From positions 12,897-76,896 of the forward strand of contig NZ_JAHONA010000010.1 of assembly GCF_019131995.1 (NCBI RefSeq): a stretch of DNA of 64,000 nt, given 5' to 3'. The position numbers were made by a program, and so were the translations under genes. Every line of letters starts with the position of its first letter. Positions within the stretch are counted from its first letter, which is position 1. Shown piece after piece: positions 24,673 through 33,792 of this stretch. The notes below the pieces were generated by a model, which worked only from the letters and a program-made list of their open reading frames with translations, was not told the origin of the DNA and did not search any database. The stretch is from Collinsella aerofaciens. GTDB lineage: Bacteria > Actinomycetota > Coriobacteriia > Coriobacteriales > Coriobacteriaceae.

Positions 24673-24918
24673 TCAAGCGATGATCCCGATCGCCGTCCAG
24701 AGCGGAGGCGACCCGATGAGGATGGCGCGCTGACCGGGCGCCGCGCCCCGGCAGGACGTCGTCATGCAGATGCCGGCGACAACCGAGCCCCCGATGCGCA
24801 CGTCGACGGTCCTGGAGTCCGCCGCGACGACGGTGCCGTAGGCGATCGAGACGCCGGGCGCCGATGGGCCGGCGACGATATCGGCGAGGTCCGCGGCCAG
24901 GGACGGCATGACGCTCAC
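24673..24918 (-). CDS. small phage tail protein (OB-fold-like)
   Basis: An 81-residue beta-rich protein: GVSIAYGTVVAADSRTVDVRIGGSVVAGICMTTSCRGAAPGQRAILIGSPPLWTAIGIIA. The central VDVRIGGSVV...RAILIGS pattern resembles small OB-fold parts of tail tips. GTG 24918 overlaps the stop of the tail-hub gene (GTGA), so it is coupled to it. No family can be named with confidence. Confidence 0.65.
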   Translation of the reverse strand: MSVMPSLAADLADIVAGPSAPGVSIAYGTVVAADSRTVDVRIGGSVVAGICMTTSCRGAAPGQRAILIGSPPLWTAIGIIA

Positions 24919-26489
24919 GAGGCATCACCCCTCATGTACATGCGGAGCTCGATCCTCATGGGGCATCCCATCGAGAGCTCGAGGTCCATCTTCCGGATGC
25001 AGGCGCGGGCGAGCTCGATCCCGACAGACGGCAGCCTGATGGCGCACGCCGAGTAGACGTCCGCCGACGGGTTGAAGATCGCCGTGATGGTCGGGCGGCG
25101 GATGACCGAGCACTCGGTGGCGAGCAGGCTCGCCGCTTTCTCGTTCGCAGCCTCGACCGCGAACTGCGTTGCCACAACGCCCTCCTCGACCTTGACCTGC
25201 GCTACGTCGATGTACGATCCGGTCGGCGCGCTAGCGGCAAGGTAGATGTAGCCCGCGCTGTATTCCTCGGACTTGGCCGGGGTGGCCGTGAGCGACAGCC
25301 TCGTCCAGCCCGGCCCGATGGCGACCGTCGCGGTCTCTCCCCCGTCGTCCTCGCGCCAGATTGGCTGGACCCTCACCTGCACCCTCTGCGACGCGTAGAG
25401 GTAGACGGACTCGGTGTACGGCTGGCCCTTCTTGAGGGATATCTTGTCCTGGGCGATGCCGATCTCACCGGAGCCCGACCCCTTCGTGATGCGGATCGCC
25501 TGGCTGATGCCGCCGATCGGGCACCCGGAGACGCCGACGGTCTCGATGGTCCCCCCGCCGCCGCTGGACCTGAAGGTCGCGCTGTCGTGGGTGCCGTCTC
25601 CGGCGAGCGGGTAGGAGCCGCCGGCGATGACGCTCTCCCCTGACGGGAGGTCGCTGTACTGGTACCGCTTCACGATGCGCCGGCCCGTGGAGACGGTCGA
25701 CCACTCGCTCTGCGGGCTGTCGTCCGAGGCCGTTCCCCTGACGCTCTCGCCCTGGGTAGCGAAGTCGACGTGCACCACGTTCACCGCGTCGAAGTCGTCC
25801 TGCTCGTCGGTGAGGTCGGGAAGCACCCGGCAGTCCTCGCCCTCTGAGAAGGTGCGGTCGATCGGCCTCGCCGCCGGCTCCAGGTAACGCCTGAACAGCA
25901 CGCGCCCGTAGGCGTCGGTCGACGCGCTCCTGAATCCTGCGGCCGAGAGCAGCCTGTTGACCGCGCCCAGCTTGTTGTCCTGCGTGTCCGCCGTGGCGGC
26001 GATCCCGAAGACCCATGCCGTCGACAGTGTGTAGTCGCTCGGCTCCGCGACCACCTCGAGCCCGCACCCCTCCGCGATCGCCTTGGCCGCGGAGACCGCG
26101 TTTGCGCCCGCCGGCACGGTGTACGGCTCGTCGAAGTCGTCCTTCGCGAGGTCGTGGAGTCTGCCGTAGAGCGTCGCGGTGCCGGTCGCCACCTCGCCGC
26201 TCACCGTGCGGGACGGCGTCGAGCACTCGAAGGTCCCCAGGCACACGGTGCGCGACGCGCCCGAGATCGGGTCCTCCGCGTCGAGGTAGATACGCACGAA
26301 GTCGTTGCCCATGTCGAGCCTGCCGACGTAGTCCAGTGATGCGGACTCATAGGTGTCCGTGTCCTGGTTGCGGCTGATGCTCCCGCCGGTGAAGCACTCG
26401 ATGGCGCCGGTCTCCAGGCCGGTCGGCCGCGAAACGCGGGCGTACCGGTAGGAGGTCCTGAACGACGCGAGCCAGATATCATCCGACAC
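24915..26489 (-). CDS. tail hub (gpD-like) protein with inserted carbohydrate-binding-like domain
   Basis: A 524-residue protein. The first 250 residues resemble siphovirus tail hub/Dit-Tal type proteins (SYRYARVSRPTGLETGAIECFTGGSISRNQDTDTYESASLDYVG...FVRIYLDAE). Residues about 290-440 look like a CBM-type jelly roll (AIRITKGSGSGEIGIAQDKISLKKGQPYTESVYLYASQRVQVRVQPIW...YIYLAASAPTGSYIDVAQVKVEEG). The C-terminus returns to the hub fold. It would close the tail tube and touch cell-surface glycans. GTG 26489 overlaps the stop of the FN3 gene. Confidence 0.7.
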   Translation of the reverse strand: MSDDIWLASFRTSYRYARVSRPTGLETGAIECFTGGSISRNQDTDTYESASLDYVGRLDMGNDFVRIYLDAEDPISGASRTVCLGTFECSTPSRTVSGEVATGTATLYGRLHDLAKDDFDEPYTVPAGANAVSAAKAIAEGCGLEVVAEPSDYTLSTAWVFGIAATADTQDNKLGAVNRLLSAAGFRSASTDAYGRVLFRRYLEPAARPIDRTFSEGEDCRVLPDLTDEQDDFDAVNVVHVDFATQGESVRGTASDDSPQSEWSTVSTGRRIVKRYQYSDLPSGESVIAGGSYPLAGDGTHDSATFRSSGGGGTIETVGVSGCPIGGISQAIRITKGSGSGEIGIAQDKISLKKGQPYTESVYLYASQRVQVRVQPIWREDDGGETATVAIGPGWTRLSLTATPAKSEEYSAGYIYLAASAPTGSYIDVAQVKVEEGVVATQFAVEAANEKAASLLATECSVIRRPTITAIFNPSADVYSACAIRLPSVGIELARACIRKMDLELSMGCPMRIELRMYMRGDAS

Positions 26490-28806
26490 CGTTGGGCTCC
26501 CTCCATCGCTCCCTCTTCGTCGATACGGACACCCTGTAGTCCTCAGGCGCGCACCTGGTGAGCGTTCCCGTGACGGCGGCGAAGCCGCGGTCGCCCAGAT
26601 GGGGTCGCACCCAGGCGCTTCCGTAGCGGCCGAACAGGCCGCGGACGCGCAGGTAATCGTCCTCCTCGATCGTGAACTCCATCGACTCCTTCATCGAGAG
26701 GTTGCCGCTCTCGAACCCCATGGGCAGGCCGCCGCCGACGAAGTGGAACTGGTCGCGCTCGCGCTCGGGGCTCGCCGAGTACTGCGGCGGGCCACCCATG
26801 TTCCTGTCGCCCACGACGACCTCGGAGGCGTCCGGCCCGAAGTTGAGGGCGAACCCGTCGCACGGGCACACGGTCCCCACCTCGGTCGTCGAGGTGGTTC
26901 CGGAGGCCGCGTAGCCGCGCGCGACGTAGGAGAACCCGACGTTGAGCGGCGGCAGGCGGTCGATGACGCTCTGCCCGGACTTGAGGCCGCTGGCGAGCAG
27001 GAGCCTCGAGCCGTCCGCGAGCACGCGCTCGATATCGAACGAGGTACACGGCGGCAGGCTGTGGACGGTGGCGCGCGTCCCCTTTATCGACATGCCGCCC
27101 CTGATGCGGATGTTGCCCTCGGGCGTCATGGCCATGGGGCCGCGCAGCTTGTGGTCCCTGACGGAGAACTCCGAGATGCCGTCTCGCACCGTGACGACGG
27201 CTGCGAGCGCGTCGCTGTAGGAGACGTTGACGATGGGCGTGGCGGGCACGAGCCAGTCGGTCGAGAACGAGCGGGTGACGGTCGTGGACAGGCTCGAGCC
27301 GCCGCGGACGGTGAGCTCGAGGACGTACGCGGACCTGTTCTCCAGGCCGGAGGCGATCTCGTGCGACCGCGCGCCCGCGGCGACCGATGTGTCGATGACC
27401 GCGGAGCCGCCGCGCAGCAGCCTCAGGCGCTGGTAGGTGATGCCGGTCTCGTCGACAGCGGCCCAGGCGGCGCGCAGCGGGAGCTCGACGACGGCCTCGC
27501 CGTCCTCCGCGGGGGTCGTGAAGAACGCCTGCGGCGGGTCGGCGACCCTGAACACCGCGTACTCCGACCACGCTCCCCATGAGGGGTCGGCGCCCTTTGT
27601 GCGGACGCGTAGCCGGTAGGTGCCCTTCGCGGACAGGCTCAGGGATGTCGTCGACGTGGGCCCGGTGATGTGGTGCGGGACGGTCTTGCCATCGGGCCCG
27701 ACCAGCTCAATCTGCGCCGCCGTCTGGGCTGTCCCGTCGGGGTGGTTCCGCGTCCAGCCGATGGTCGCCGTCGACCCAGTCGGGTAGGCGGGGTCGACCC
27801 CGGAGACGGCGGGCGCGTACGGCGGGCAGATCGTCGCCACTGCGTTGGATGCCGTCCACGCGGAGAAGACGGTGTCCCCCGCGCCCGCCACGGGCTCCTC
27901 GCGGTAGGTGCGGACCTCGTAGACGACCTTCTCTCCCGCCACGGCAGACGGGTCGGTCATGGTCCAGACGCCCGGCTCCTGCCTGTCGGCGGTAAGGGCG
28001 CGGGGCTTGTAGGTCCTGCCGCCGTCGGAGGTCGCGCGGACATCGAAGCCGCTAATCCAGGACGGGATATCGGGACCCCTGACGACCAGCGAGACCTCGC
28101 CGTCGCCGGAGCGCGATAGCGAGACCGATGCCGGTGGGGAGGGCGTCTTGTAGACGCGGACGGAGCTCGTTCTCTCCGACGTGCCGCCTCGCCAGCGCGC
28201 CCTCACGTCGTAGTCGTAGTAGTTGTTTGCCGATGTCGACGTGTCGCGCCAGTTGGAGATCGTGACGCTGTTGTAGGGGTTCTCGGTGTCGCCGCCGTTG
28301 GTATGGCGGTAGACGTTGATGCCGTCGTAGTACTTCCTGGCGTCGTCGTCCGGGTGGTTGACCCACTCGAGCTCGGTTGTCCCGTCGGTCGAGCGCGTGA
28401 CCCTGAGGTCGGTCGTGGCCGCGGGCTCGTATGCCGGGACCTTACCGATCCTGGCGCCCTCGCCGCAAGAGGTCGTCGCACCGACACCGCCGTAGCCGCC
28501 GACCGACACGGACTCGGTGTACGCCTCGACCCAGACGTCGTAGTCGTTGTCCTTGCGCTCCGCGTCGGTGTACCCGCTGACGGTGACGGCGCGCTTCCAG
28601 GAGGAGGTCGTGTAGCCGTCGCCCGACGCGCGCCAGACGCCGCCGACCTTGACGTGCAGGCGCACGCCGTAGTAGTACCAGTCTCCGAAGTCGACGGTGG
28701 CGGTCCAGTAGATGCGGGCCGTGGTGTCGTTCACGTTCGACACGGACGTGGAGAGGTTGACGGTGTAGTACGTCACGCCTCCCCTGGTCGTCTGCGCTGA
28801 TGCCAC
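26479..28806 (-). CDS. phage tail protein with fibronectin type III domains
   Basis: A 775-residue tail protein. After an N-terminal beta domain (residues 1-110) come several fibronectin type III-like repeats, recognisable by openings such as PAATTDLRVTRSTDGTTELEWVNHPDDD, PPASVSLSRSGDGEVSLVVRGPD and AVSGVDPAYPTGSTATIGWTRNHPDG. A C-terminal domain of about 200 residues (GSVYVARGYAASGTTSTTEVGTVCPCDG region onward) follows. Phage FN3 domains are thought to help bind cell-surface carbohydrates. The gene lies between the tape measure and the hub, the usual place for distal tail proteins. Confidence 0.75.
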   Translation of the reverse strand: MASAQTTRGGVTYYTVNLSTSVSNVNDTTARIYWTATVDFGDWYYYGVRLHVKVGGVWRASGDGYTTSSWKRAVTVSGYTDAERKDNDYDVWVEAYTESVSVGGYGGVGATTSCGEGARIGKVPAYEPAATTDLRVTRSTDGTTELEWVNHPDDDARKYYDGINVYRHTNGGDTENPYNSVTISNWRDTSTSANNYYDYDVRARWRGGTSERTSSVRVYKTPSPPASVSLSRSGDGEVSLVVRGPDIPSWISGFDVRATSDGGRTYKPRALTADRQEPGVWTMTDPSAVAGEKVVYEVRTYREEPVAGAGDTVFSAWTASNAVATICPPYAPAVSGVDPAYPTGSTATIGWTRNHPDGTAQTAAQIELVGPDGKTVPHHITGPTSTTSLSLSAKGTYRLRVRTKGADPSWGAWSEYAVFRVADPPQAFFTTPAEDGEAVVELPLRAAWAAVDETGITYQRLRLLRGGSAVIDTSVAAGARSHEIASGLENRSAYVLELTVRGGSSLSTTVTRSFSTDWLVPATPIVNVSYSDALAAVVTVRDGISEFSVRDHKLRGPMAMTPEGNIRIRGGMSIKGTRATVHSLPPCTSFDIERVLADGSRLLLASGLKSGQSVIDRLPPLNVGFSYVARGYAASGTTSTTEVGTVCPCDGFALNFGPDASEVVVGDRNMGGPPQYSASPERERDQFHFVGGGLPMGFESGNLSMKESMEFTIEEDDYLRVRGLFGRYGSAWVRPHLGDRGFAAVTGTLTRCAPEDYRVSVSTKRERWREPNGVG

Positions 28807-28809
28807 CTG

Positions 28810-31800
28810 CTACCCCCTTCCGGTCCTGACGGTCCTCTTGAGTTCGGAGACCAGCGCCCTGAGCGCCTCCGCGACGCGCTCGTCGACCTCGAGGGCCGAC
28901 CCGTCGAGGTAGATGTTGTAGACGTCGCCGCGCTGGCCCCCGAGCTTTGCCATCTGCTCGGCGATGGTCGCCGCGAACGGCTCCGAGTACTTTCGGTTGG
29001 TGAGCGGCACGATTGCCTCGGCGCCGTCCTCGCCCACCCAGTCGAGCGGGTAGCCGGTCACCGGCGCGTCGACGATGGCTCCGTGCGCGTGCATGCGGAT
29101 GCCGCCATCGGCGTGCCGTATGCCGCCTGCGGCCTTCTCGTTGCGCGTCCTGTTGACGGTCACGTAGGTCGTGGTGATCGTCGCCGACCTTGAGTGGAAC
29201 GGCTCGTTCATCACCGCCTGCATCGCGGACTGGCACTTCGGCAGCGTCCCGTAGCTCGCCTTGGCGGTCATCTCCTTGCTCTTGAGCTTGGTGCCGTTGA
29301 GCTTGTCCACCGAGGTCTGCGCCCTGTCGACTTCCTTCTTGTCGACCTTTGTCTTGGCGCTCTTGGACTGGAGAGCCGTGCCGTTCCAGGTCACGAGGTT
29401 GCCCTGGGCGTCGCGCAGGTCGCCGACGCTCACGTCGACGACGCCGTTCTTGTCCATCAGCTGCGAGCCGTTCCAGGTGTAAACGTTGCCCTGGGCGTCC
29501 ATGAGCTGGGCCTGGTTGACGGTAACGTTGCCGTTCTTGTCGACGATGGGCTGCGCGTTGTAGTTCTGGACGGCCCACACCATCTGGTCGATGTTGCCGT
29601 TGAAGTTGCTTGCGAGCGCGGCGAGGTTGGCGGAGCCGATGCTGTTGAGCGTCTCGGTCGACACGCCGGCCGCGGCGCAGGCGTCCGAGAACGCGCCGAA
29701 GTCGATGTTCTCCTTCGAGAACGCCTTCTTGAGCTTGCCGCCCATGTCCTCGAGCGCGGCCTGGATCTGGCTCGCCGCGCGGACCGTCGAGGCGGCGCCC
29801 TCGTCCATCGAGACGCCCCACCCGTCGAGGTCGTCGACGATGGAGCGGGCGGTGCCGTCGTAGTCCTGAGCCAGCTTGGCGAGCTGATCGTCGCTGAGGC
29901 TCGCCAGCTGCTCGGTGTCGACGCCGAGCTGCGTGAGAGAGCCGGAGACGGCGGACAGGGTCTCGCCGTTGGCCGAGAGCTGCGCCTGGAAGAGCGTCAG
30001 CTGCGCCTGGGCGAAGTGCTCGAAGGTGCTGCCGGCCTCCTGCGAGGTCAGGCTCGCGTCGCCGAGCTTGCCGTTGAGCACGTCGATGCTATCCGAGGCG
30101 GAGTCGAACTGCTTCTTCGCCTCGTTGTACTCCCTGCCGACCTTCTCGGTGCAGGCGAGCGCCTCGAGCTCGCCCTTGGTGAGCTCCGGGTAGCTCTTCG
30201 CCAGCTCCTTGAGGCGGTCCTGGTAGGGCTTCGTCTTGGAGGCGAGCGTGTCGGCCGCCTCGGACTGCGCCTGGTACGCCTCGGTGAGGTTCGCCGTGAG
30301 GGCGCTCACCTCGGCGTCCTTCTTCTTGGATGCGACGAGCTCGTCGATGGACTGCTTGAGGTTCTTGACGTTGCCGTCCGCGTCGACGTACTGCCCGTTC
30401 GCCACGTCCTGCGCCGAGATGTTGAGCCCGAGCTGGTCGTTGAGCAGCTGCAGCGCCCACGTGAGCCGGCCCTGTGCGTCGGTGGACAGGTCGGTCTTGC
30501 CGGCGTAGTTGTCGATGATCTGCTGCGCGGTGTTGAGCTGCGCGATCTGCGACTCGGCGGCCCTCGTGTTCTCGTTCATGGCGTCGACGTGCTTGCCGAT
30601 CGACTCGGCGAGCTCGTCGACCGACATCGCCGAGAAGGAGGACTTCTTGCCTACATTCTCGACCCTGCCGGCGTAGGACTCGAGCGCCACGGTGTTCGAG
30701 GCCGCGTCGACCAGGCCGGTCGTGGCCTTGTTCAGCGCGTCCGTGCGGGCCTGCCACTCGACCTGCTTCTCGATGAGTATGCCGATGCCGGCGGCCGCGA
30801 CGGTGCAGCCGATGGCAACCGGGTTGAAGCCGATGCCCACTGCCTCGAGCGACTCGGCGAAGGTTCCGGCGCCCCCGCGGGCGAGCTTGAAGGCCTCGGT
30901 GGCCTTGCCCACGCCGCTCGCGACGCCGGAGAGGACCGGTACCGCCTTCTGCCACGCCGCGATGCCCGCCGCCCCCGAGACGATCTCGGGCGCCAGGCTC
31001 TTGAACCCGCCGTAGAGCTGCTTGACCATCGGCATCGACGCCGAGACACCTCCGTTGACGACCTTGAAGAAGCCGTTCGCGGCGCCCTTCGCGTCGTCGA
31101 GCACCCCGGCGATGTTGTTCCTGCCGATCGCCTCGAGCGTCCCGGTGACGCCCTTGGTCACGGAGTTCGACATGTTCTGGATGCTCGTCTGGACGCCGCC
31201 GGCCGCGGTCTCGGCCTGGTCCTTGAAGGACGCGAAGCTCGCGCCGCCCTGCGTGTCGAGCTCGACCATCTTGTCCATGAGCTGGTCGAGGGTGATGGTC
31301 GGGTCCTTGCCCCCGCCGCCGAGCGCGGCGTACAGGTCGTTGGCGTTGGCCGTGGGGCCGAGCATGGCTTTGGCCAGCTGGTCCATCTGGCCCGGCATGG
31401 CCGTCGTCAGCGAGCGCCAGTCCTCCATCTCGGGCTTGCCCTTGGAGAGGATCTGGCGGAACTGCTCCATCGCCGCCGAGCACAGCTGGGTAGAGCTGCC
31501 CGAGGCGACGAGCATGTCGTTGAGCGCGAGGCCGACGTCGGTGGCCCTGTCGAGGTCACCGACCGTGGCGGTGATGCCCTGGACGACCGAGACCATGTCG
31601 TCGAGCCTGGTGGGCAGCGTCGACAGGCGGTCGGACATCTTGCCGATCGATGCGTTGGCGGAATCGGCGGAGTACCCGAGGGACTGCATGACCTTCGGGT
31701 AGTTGTTGAGCGTGTCGAAGCGGCTGATCGCCGACCCGACATGGGACGAGATGGAGTCCATGGCCTTCGACGTGAGCGTCGAGAAGGCGCCTATCATCGC

Positions 31801-31968
31801 GCCGGAGCCGGCCAGCCCCTTCCCGAACCCGGAGCCGGTGCTCTTGCCGAGGCTGGAGCCGGACTTGCTCGCCTGTCCCTCGCACTTGCCGAGCGCGGAC
31901 TCGACCGACTTGGTGTGGTTGTCGAACCTGGGGACGATCAGCAGGTCCGCGCGTCCGATCTCAGCCAT
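28810..31968 (-). CDS. tail tape measure protein
   Basis: A 1052-residue protein, the longest in the phage, as expected of the ruler that sets tail length and helps DNA entry. Typical features are the Gly-rich start (GKSTGSGFGKGLAGSGAMIGAFSTLTSKAMDSIS), a region like the TMP core (TLPTRLDDMVSVVQGITATVGDLDRATDVGLALNDMLVASG), a hydrophobic patch near residue 390 (NPVAIGCTVAAAGIGILIEK) and a long helical remainder with coiled coils. The Lys-rich end contains GEDGAEAIVPLTNRKYSEPFAATIAEQM, a stretch common at TMP C-termini. It overlaps the gpGT frame by 8 bp. Confidence 0.93.
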   Translation of the reverse strand: MAEIGRADLLIVPRFDNHTKSVESALGKCEGQASKSGSSLGKSTGSGFGKGLAGSGAMIGAFSTLTSKAMDSISSHVGSAISRFDTLNNYPKVMQSLGYSADSANASIGKMSDRLSTLPTRLDDMVSVVQGITATVGDLDRATDVGLALNDMLVASGSSTQLCSAAMEQFRQILSKGKPEMEDWRSLTTAMPGQMDQLAKAMLGPTANANDLYAALGGGGKDPTITLDQLMDKMVELDTQGGASFASFKDQAETAAGGVQTSIQNMSNSVTKGVTGTLEAIGRNNIAGVLDDAKGAANGFFKVVNGGVSASMPMVKQLYGGFKSLAPEIVSGAAGIAAWQKAVPVLSGVASGVGKATEAFKLARGGAGTFAESLEAVGIGFNPVAIGCTVAAAGIGILIEKQVEWQARTDALNKATTGLVDAASNTVALESYAGRVENVGKKSSFSAMSVDELAESIGKHVDAMNENTRAAESQIAQLNTAQQIIDNYAGKTDLSTDAQGRLTWALQLLNDQLGLNISAQDVANGQYVDADGNVKNLKQSIDELVASKKKDAEVSALTANLTEAYQAQSEAADTLASKTKPYQDRLKELAKSYPELTKGELEALACTEKVGREYNEAKKQFDSASDSIDVLNGKLGDASLTSQEAGSTFEHFAQAQLTLFQAQLSANGETLSAVSGSLTQLGVDTEQLASLSDDQLAKLAQDYDGTARSIVDDLDGWGVSMDEGAASTVRAASQIQAALEDMGGKLKKAFSKENIDFGAFSDACAAAGVSTETLNSIGSANLAALASNFNGNIDQMVWAVQNYNAQPIVDKNGNVTVNQAQLMDAQGNVYTWNGSQLMDKNGVVDVSVGDLRDAQGNLVTWNGTALQSKSAKTKVDKKEVDRAQTSVDKLNGTKLKSKEMTAKASYGTLPKCQSAMQAVMNEPFHSRSATITTTYVTVNRTRNEKAAGGIRHADGGIRMHAHGAIVDAPVTGYPLDWVGEDGAEAIVPLTNRKYSEPFAATIAEQMAKLGGQRGDVYNIYLDGSALEVDERVAEALRALVSELKRTVRTGRG

Positions 31969-32718
31969 CCGTCACCTCCACCCACTCGGTGTTCTCGATG
32001 CGGGCGCGGACCGACGCCGCGCGCTCTGCCGCGGCGCCGGCGGCGGCCACGTCCCGCGGGCGGGGCGCCCTCGGTGCATCCGATGCCCTGCCGCCGCACA
32101 GCGCGGTCGCCGCCGCGTAGACGCTGTCCACGATGTCCGCCGCCAGGTGCTGCTCCCGGGTCCAGCTGCGCTCCGGGTGGAGGGCCGCCACGGTGAGCGA
32201 GCCGTCAGGCAGCGTCCTCACGAGGTCGTACGCCTCGGCGGCGCCGACCTCGTCGTAGCAGCAGCCGTAGCAGACCCTGAAGTCGTGCCTGAGCAGGGGC
32301 AGGTGGCGCTCCTCGAGGTCGGCGAGCTCTAGAAGTTTTTTAGTTCGGCCGAGTAGAGCAGCTTGTTGTATGCGTAGCCCAGGGCGTCGTCGTCCTGCGT
32401 GCCGTCGTCCTCGGTCACGGCCTCCATGAGGCTCGCGTACTGCTCGTCGCCGAGGAGGAAGCGGAACGCCCCGTCGAGCTCCTCGGTCGTGCGGTCCTCC
32501 TTGTTCATGGCGTCGATGAAGCGGCGGTCGTGCGCGCGCTTGACGGGGATGCTCATGGCGATGCCCAGCACGGTCAGCTCGGCGCGGCGTCCTCGCTTCT
32601 GCTCGATGAGCTTCGCCTTGTCCGCAGCCGTCTGCGCGGCGGCGGTCGTGAAGCCGAGGACCTTGGCGTACGCCTCGAGCTCGCCCTCGTCCATCATTGC
32701 CAGGTAGTCCTTGTTCAT
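31961..32718 (-). CDS. tail assembly chaperone gpGT made by -1 frameshift
   Basis: The gpG frame contains AAAAAAC (minus strand, 32335-32341) in the phase C-TAA-AAA-AC read as CTA-AAA-AAC, a canonical -1 slippery site, two codons before its TAG stop. After slipping back, the frame runs LLELADLEERHLPLLRHDFRVCYGCCYDEVG and on through VRTLPDGSLTVAAL to the stop at 31961. The product would be about 252 residues. gpG and gpGT coat the tape measure during tail assembly in lambda-like phages. The region after the site has several GC-rich stems that could promote slipping. Confidence 0.85.
32329..32718 (-). CDS. tail assembly chaperone gpG
   Basis: A 129-residue helical protein ending LLYSAELKNF at TAG 32329. 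Position between tail tube and tape measure and the programmed frameshift at its end identify it as gpG. MDEGELEAYAKVLGFTTAAAQTAADKAKLIEQKRGRRAELTVLGIAMSIPVKRAHDRRFIDAM is typical of this class in phages of Gram-positive hosts. Confidence 0.85.
   Translation of the reverse strand: MNKDYLAMMDEGELEAYAKVLGFTTAAAQTAADKAKLIEQKRGRRAELTVLGIAMSIPVKRAHDRRFIDAMNKEDRTTEELDGAFRFLLGDEQYASLMEAVTEDDGTQDDDALGYAYNKLLYSAELKNF
32335..32341 (-). promoter_or_regulatory. -1 frameshift slippery heptamer AAAAAAC
   Basis: The heptamer is in the X-XXY-YYZ phase of gpG (A-AAA-AAC) and lies 3 bases before the TAG stop codon. The -1 frame is open for 125 codons beyond it. Confidence 0.88.
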
Positions 32719-32737
32719 CTTTCCTCCCAGATAAAGG

Positions 32738-32762
32738 GCCGCCCCGGCAAAACCGGGGCGGC
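32738..32762 (-). terminator. hairpin between tail tube and gpG genes
   Basis: GCCGCCCCGG and CCGGGGCGGC form a perfect 10-bp stem with a five-base loop. On the minus strand CCTTTATC follows. It could act as a partial terminator that keeps the tube gene product above downstream ones. Confidence 0.6.
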
Positions 32763-32781
32763 GTTCTCGTTATGGCCCTGC

Positions 32782-33414
32782 CTACGCGGCGGGCTTTGCA
32801 CGGTAGATGTCGAACAGCGGCTTGTCCGCGGTCTTGAGGACCGTGAAGGTGAAGCCGTACTGGACCAGTCCGCCGGGCTTGTGCTCGACGTCGTCATAGG
32901 AGTCGATGGAGACGCGCGGGATGACGGTGCGGCGGAGGTTGCCCGTGTCCTCGAGCTCATCGATGACGAGCGGGACGCGCACGTCGGAGTTGGCGACGGC
33001 CTTGATGTGGCTGAACGTTCCGTCCTCGTTCGTCTCGACGTTGCCGGCGCCGTAGCGCAGCTTGGCGACGGAGGAGCGGACGGACTCGATGAAGACCATC
33101 TTGTACTGGTGCTTCTCCTCGGAGACCTTGGTGAGCACGATGGACTGGTGCCAGCCCTTGAACTCGTTGACCGTCACGCCCTTGGAGGCCGTGAAGCCGT
33201 CGGGCGACAGGTCGCCCAACGACACGAGGTCGGAGAGCGTGGAGATCTTAGTCGTGGCGTCGGCCGGGAGCGTCGGGTTGGCCTTGAAGCTCGTGTACAC
33301 GCAGCCGCCCTCGACGGGTGAGCCGGTGGTTACGAGCGAGGGGTCGATGTCGGCTGCCGGGGTCGCGTCCTCGGACGCGAGGGCGACCTTGGCCTCTTCG
33401 TTGTTGGATGCCAT
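32782..33414 (-). CDS. major tail tube protein
   Basis: A 210-residue protein of the gpV/tail tube type, starting MASNNEEAKVALASEDATPAAD. It contains GGCVYTSFKANPTLPADATTKISTLSDLVSLGDLSPDGFTASKGVTVNEFKGWHQSIVLTKVSEEKHQYKMVFIESV, a pattern common in siphophages of Gram-positive hosts, and ends with a beta-rich C-terminus. It polymerises into the non-contractile tube. The downstream hairpin and the position upstream of gpG fit high expression. Confidence 0.85.
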   Translation of the reverse strand: MASNNEEAKVALASEDATPAADIDPSLVTTGSPVEGGCVYTSFKANPTLPADATTKISTLSDLVSLGDLSPDGFTASKGVTVNEFKGWHQSIVLTKVSEEKHQYKMVFIESVRSSVAKLRYGAGNVETNEDGTFSHIKAVANSDVRVPLVIDELEDTGNLRRTVIPRVSIDSYDDVEHKPGGLVQYGFTFTVLKTADKPLFDIYRAKPAA

Positions 33415-33783
33415 TTATCCTTCTTTCGGTTGGTATGTCTTCAGTCGGTACAGCGCGTACCAGCGCGGGGACCGGGCGAGGTAGTCGTAGTCTGTCCGCA
33501 TCTCGAGCTCCTCGCAGGCGCAGAAGCCCCGCGCGAACGGCAGGCGCGACATCGCGTCGCCCACGAGCTCGGCGAGCTCCTCGGCCTTGGCCTCTGTCGG
33601 GGCCCACATGATGACCTCGACCTGCGGCGAGTCGACGAGCGCGTCCTGCCGGGCGCCCCCGCACCGGCGGACCACCACGACGGTCCCCGGCCGTTCCCCG
33701 GGCAGGTCGACCTGAACGGGCACGCCGCTCAGGGCGGACTCGAGGATCGCCCTGAGCTCGCCCATCACGTTGAGTCTCGGCAC
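33415..33783 (-). CDS. tail terminator/completion protein
   Basis: A 122-residue protein with LRAILESALSGVPVQVDLPGERPGTVVVVRRCGG and a following VEVIMWAPTEAKAEELAELVGDAMSRLP. This alpha/beta layout is that of tail terminator proteins (gpU-like), which cap the tube where it meets the head. It starts at GTG 33783 after GGAGGG and ends immediately before the tail-tube ATG. Confidence 0.7.
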   Translation of the reverse strand: MPRLNVMGELRAILESALSGVPVQVDLPGERPGTVVVVRRCGGARQDALVDSPQVEVIMWAPTEAKAEELAELVGDAMSRLPFARGFCACEELEMRTDYDYLARSPRWYALYRLKTYQPKEG

Positions 33784-33792
33784 GTTCCCTCC

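Noticed and set aside
29194..32196. Plus-strand open frame of 1000 codons opposite the tape measure gene
   Set aside because: It is the antisense shadow of a gene with strong family support; Arg/Leu/Gly/Val composition and no start signal.
31961..32221. Independent 86-residue gene before the tape measure
   Set aside because: It has only a GTG without ribosome site and is better explained as the 3' part of the gpGT frameshift product.
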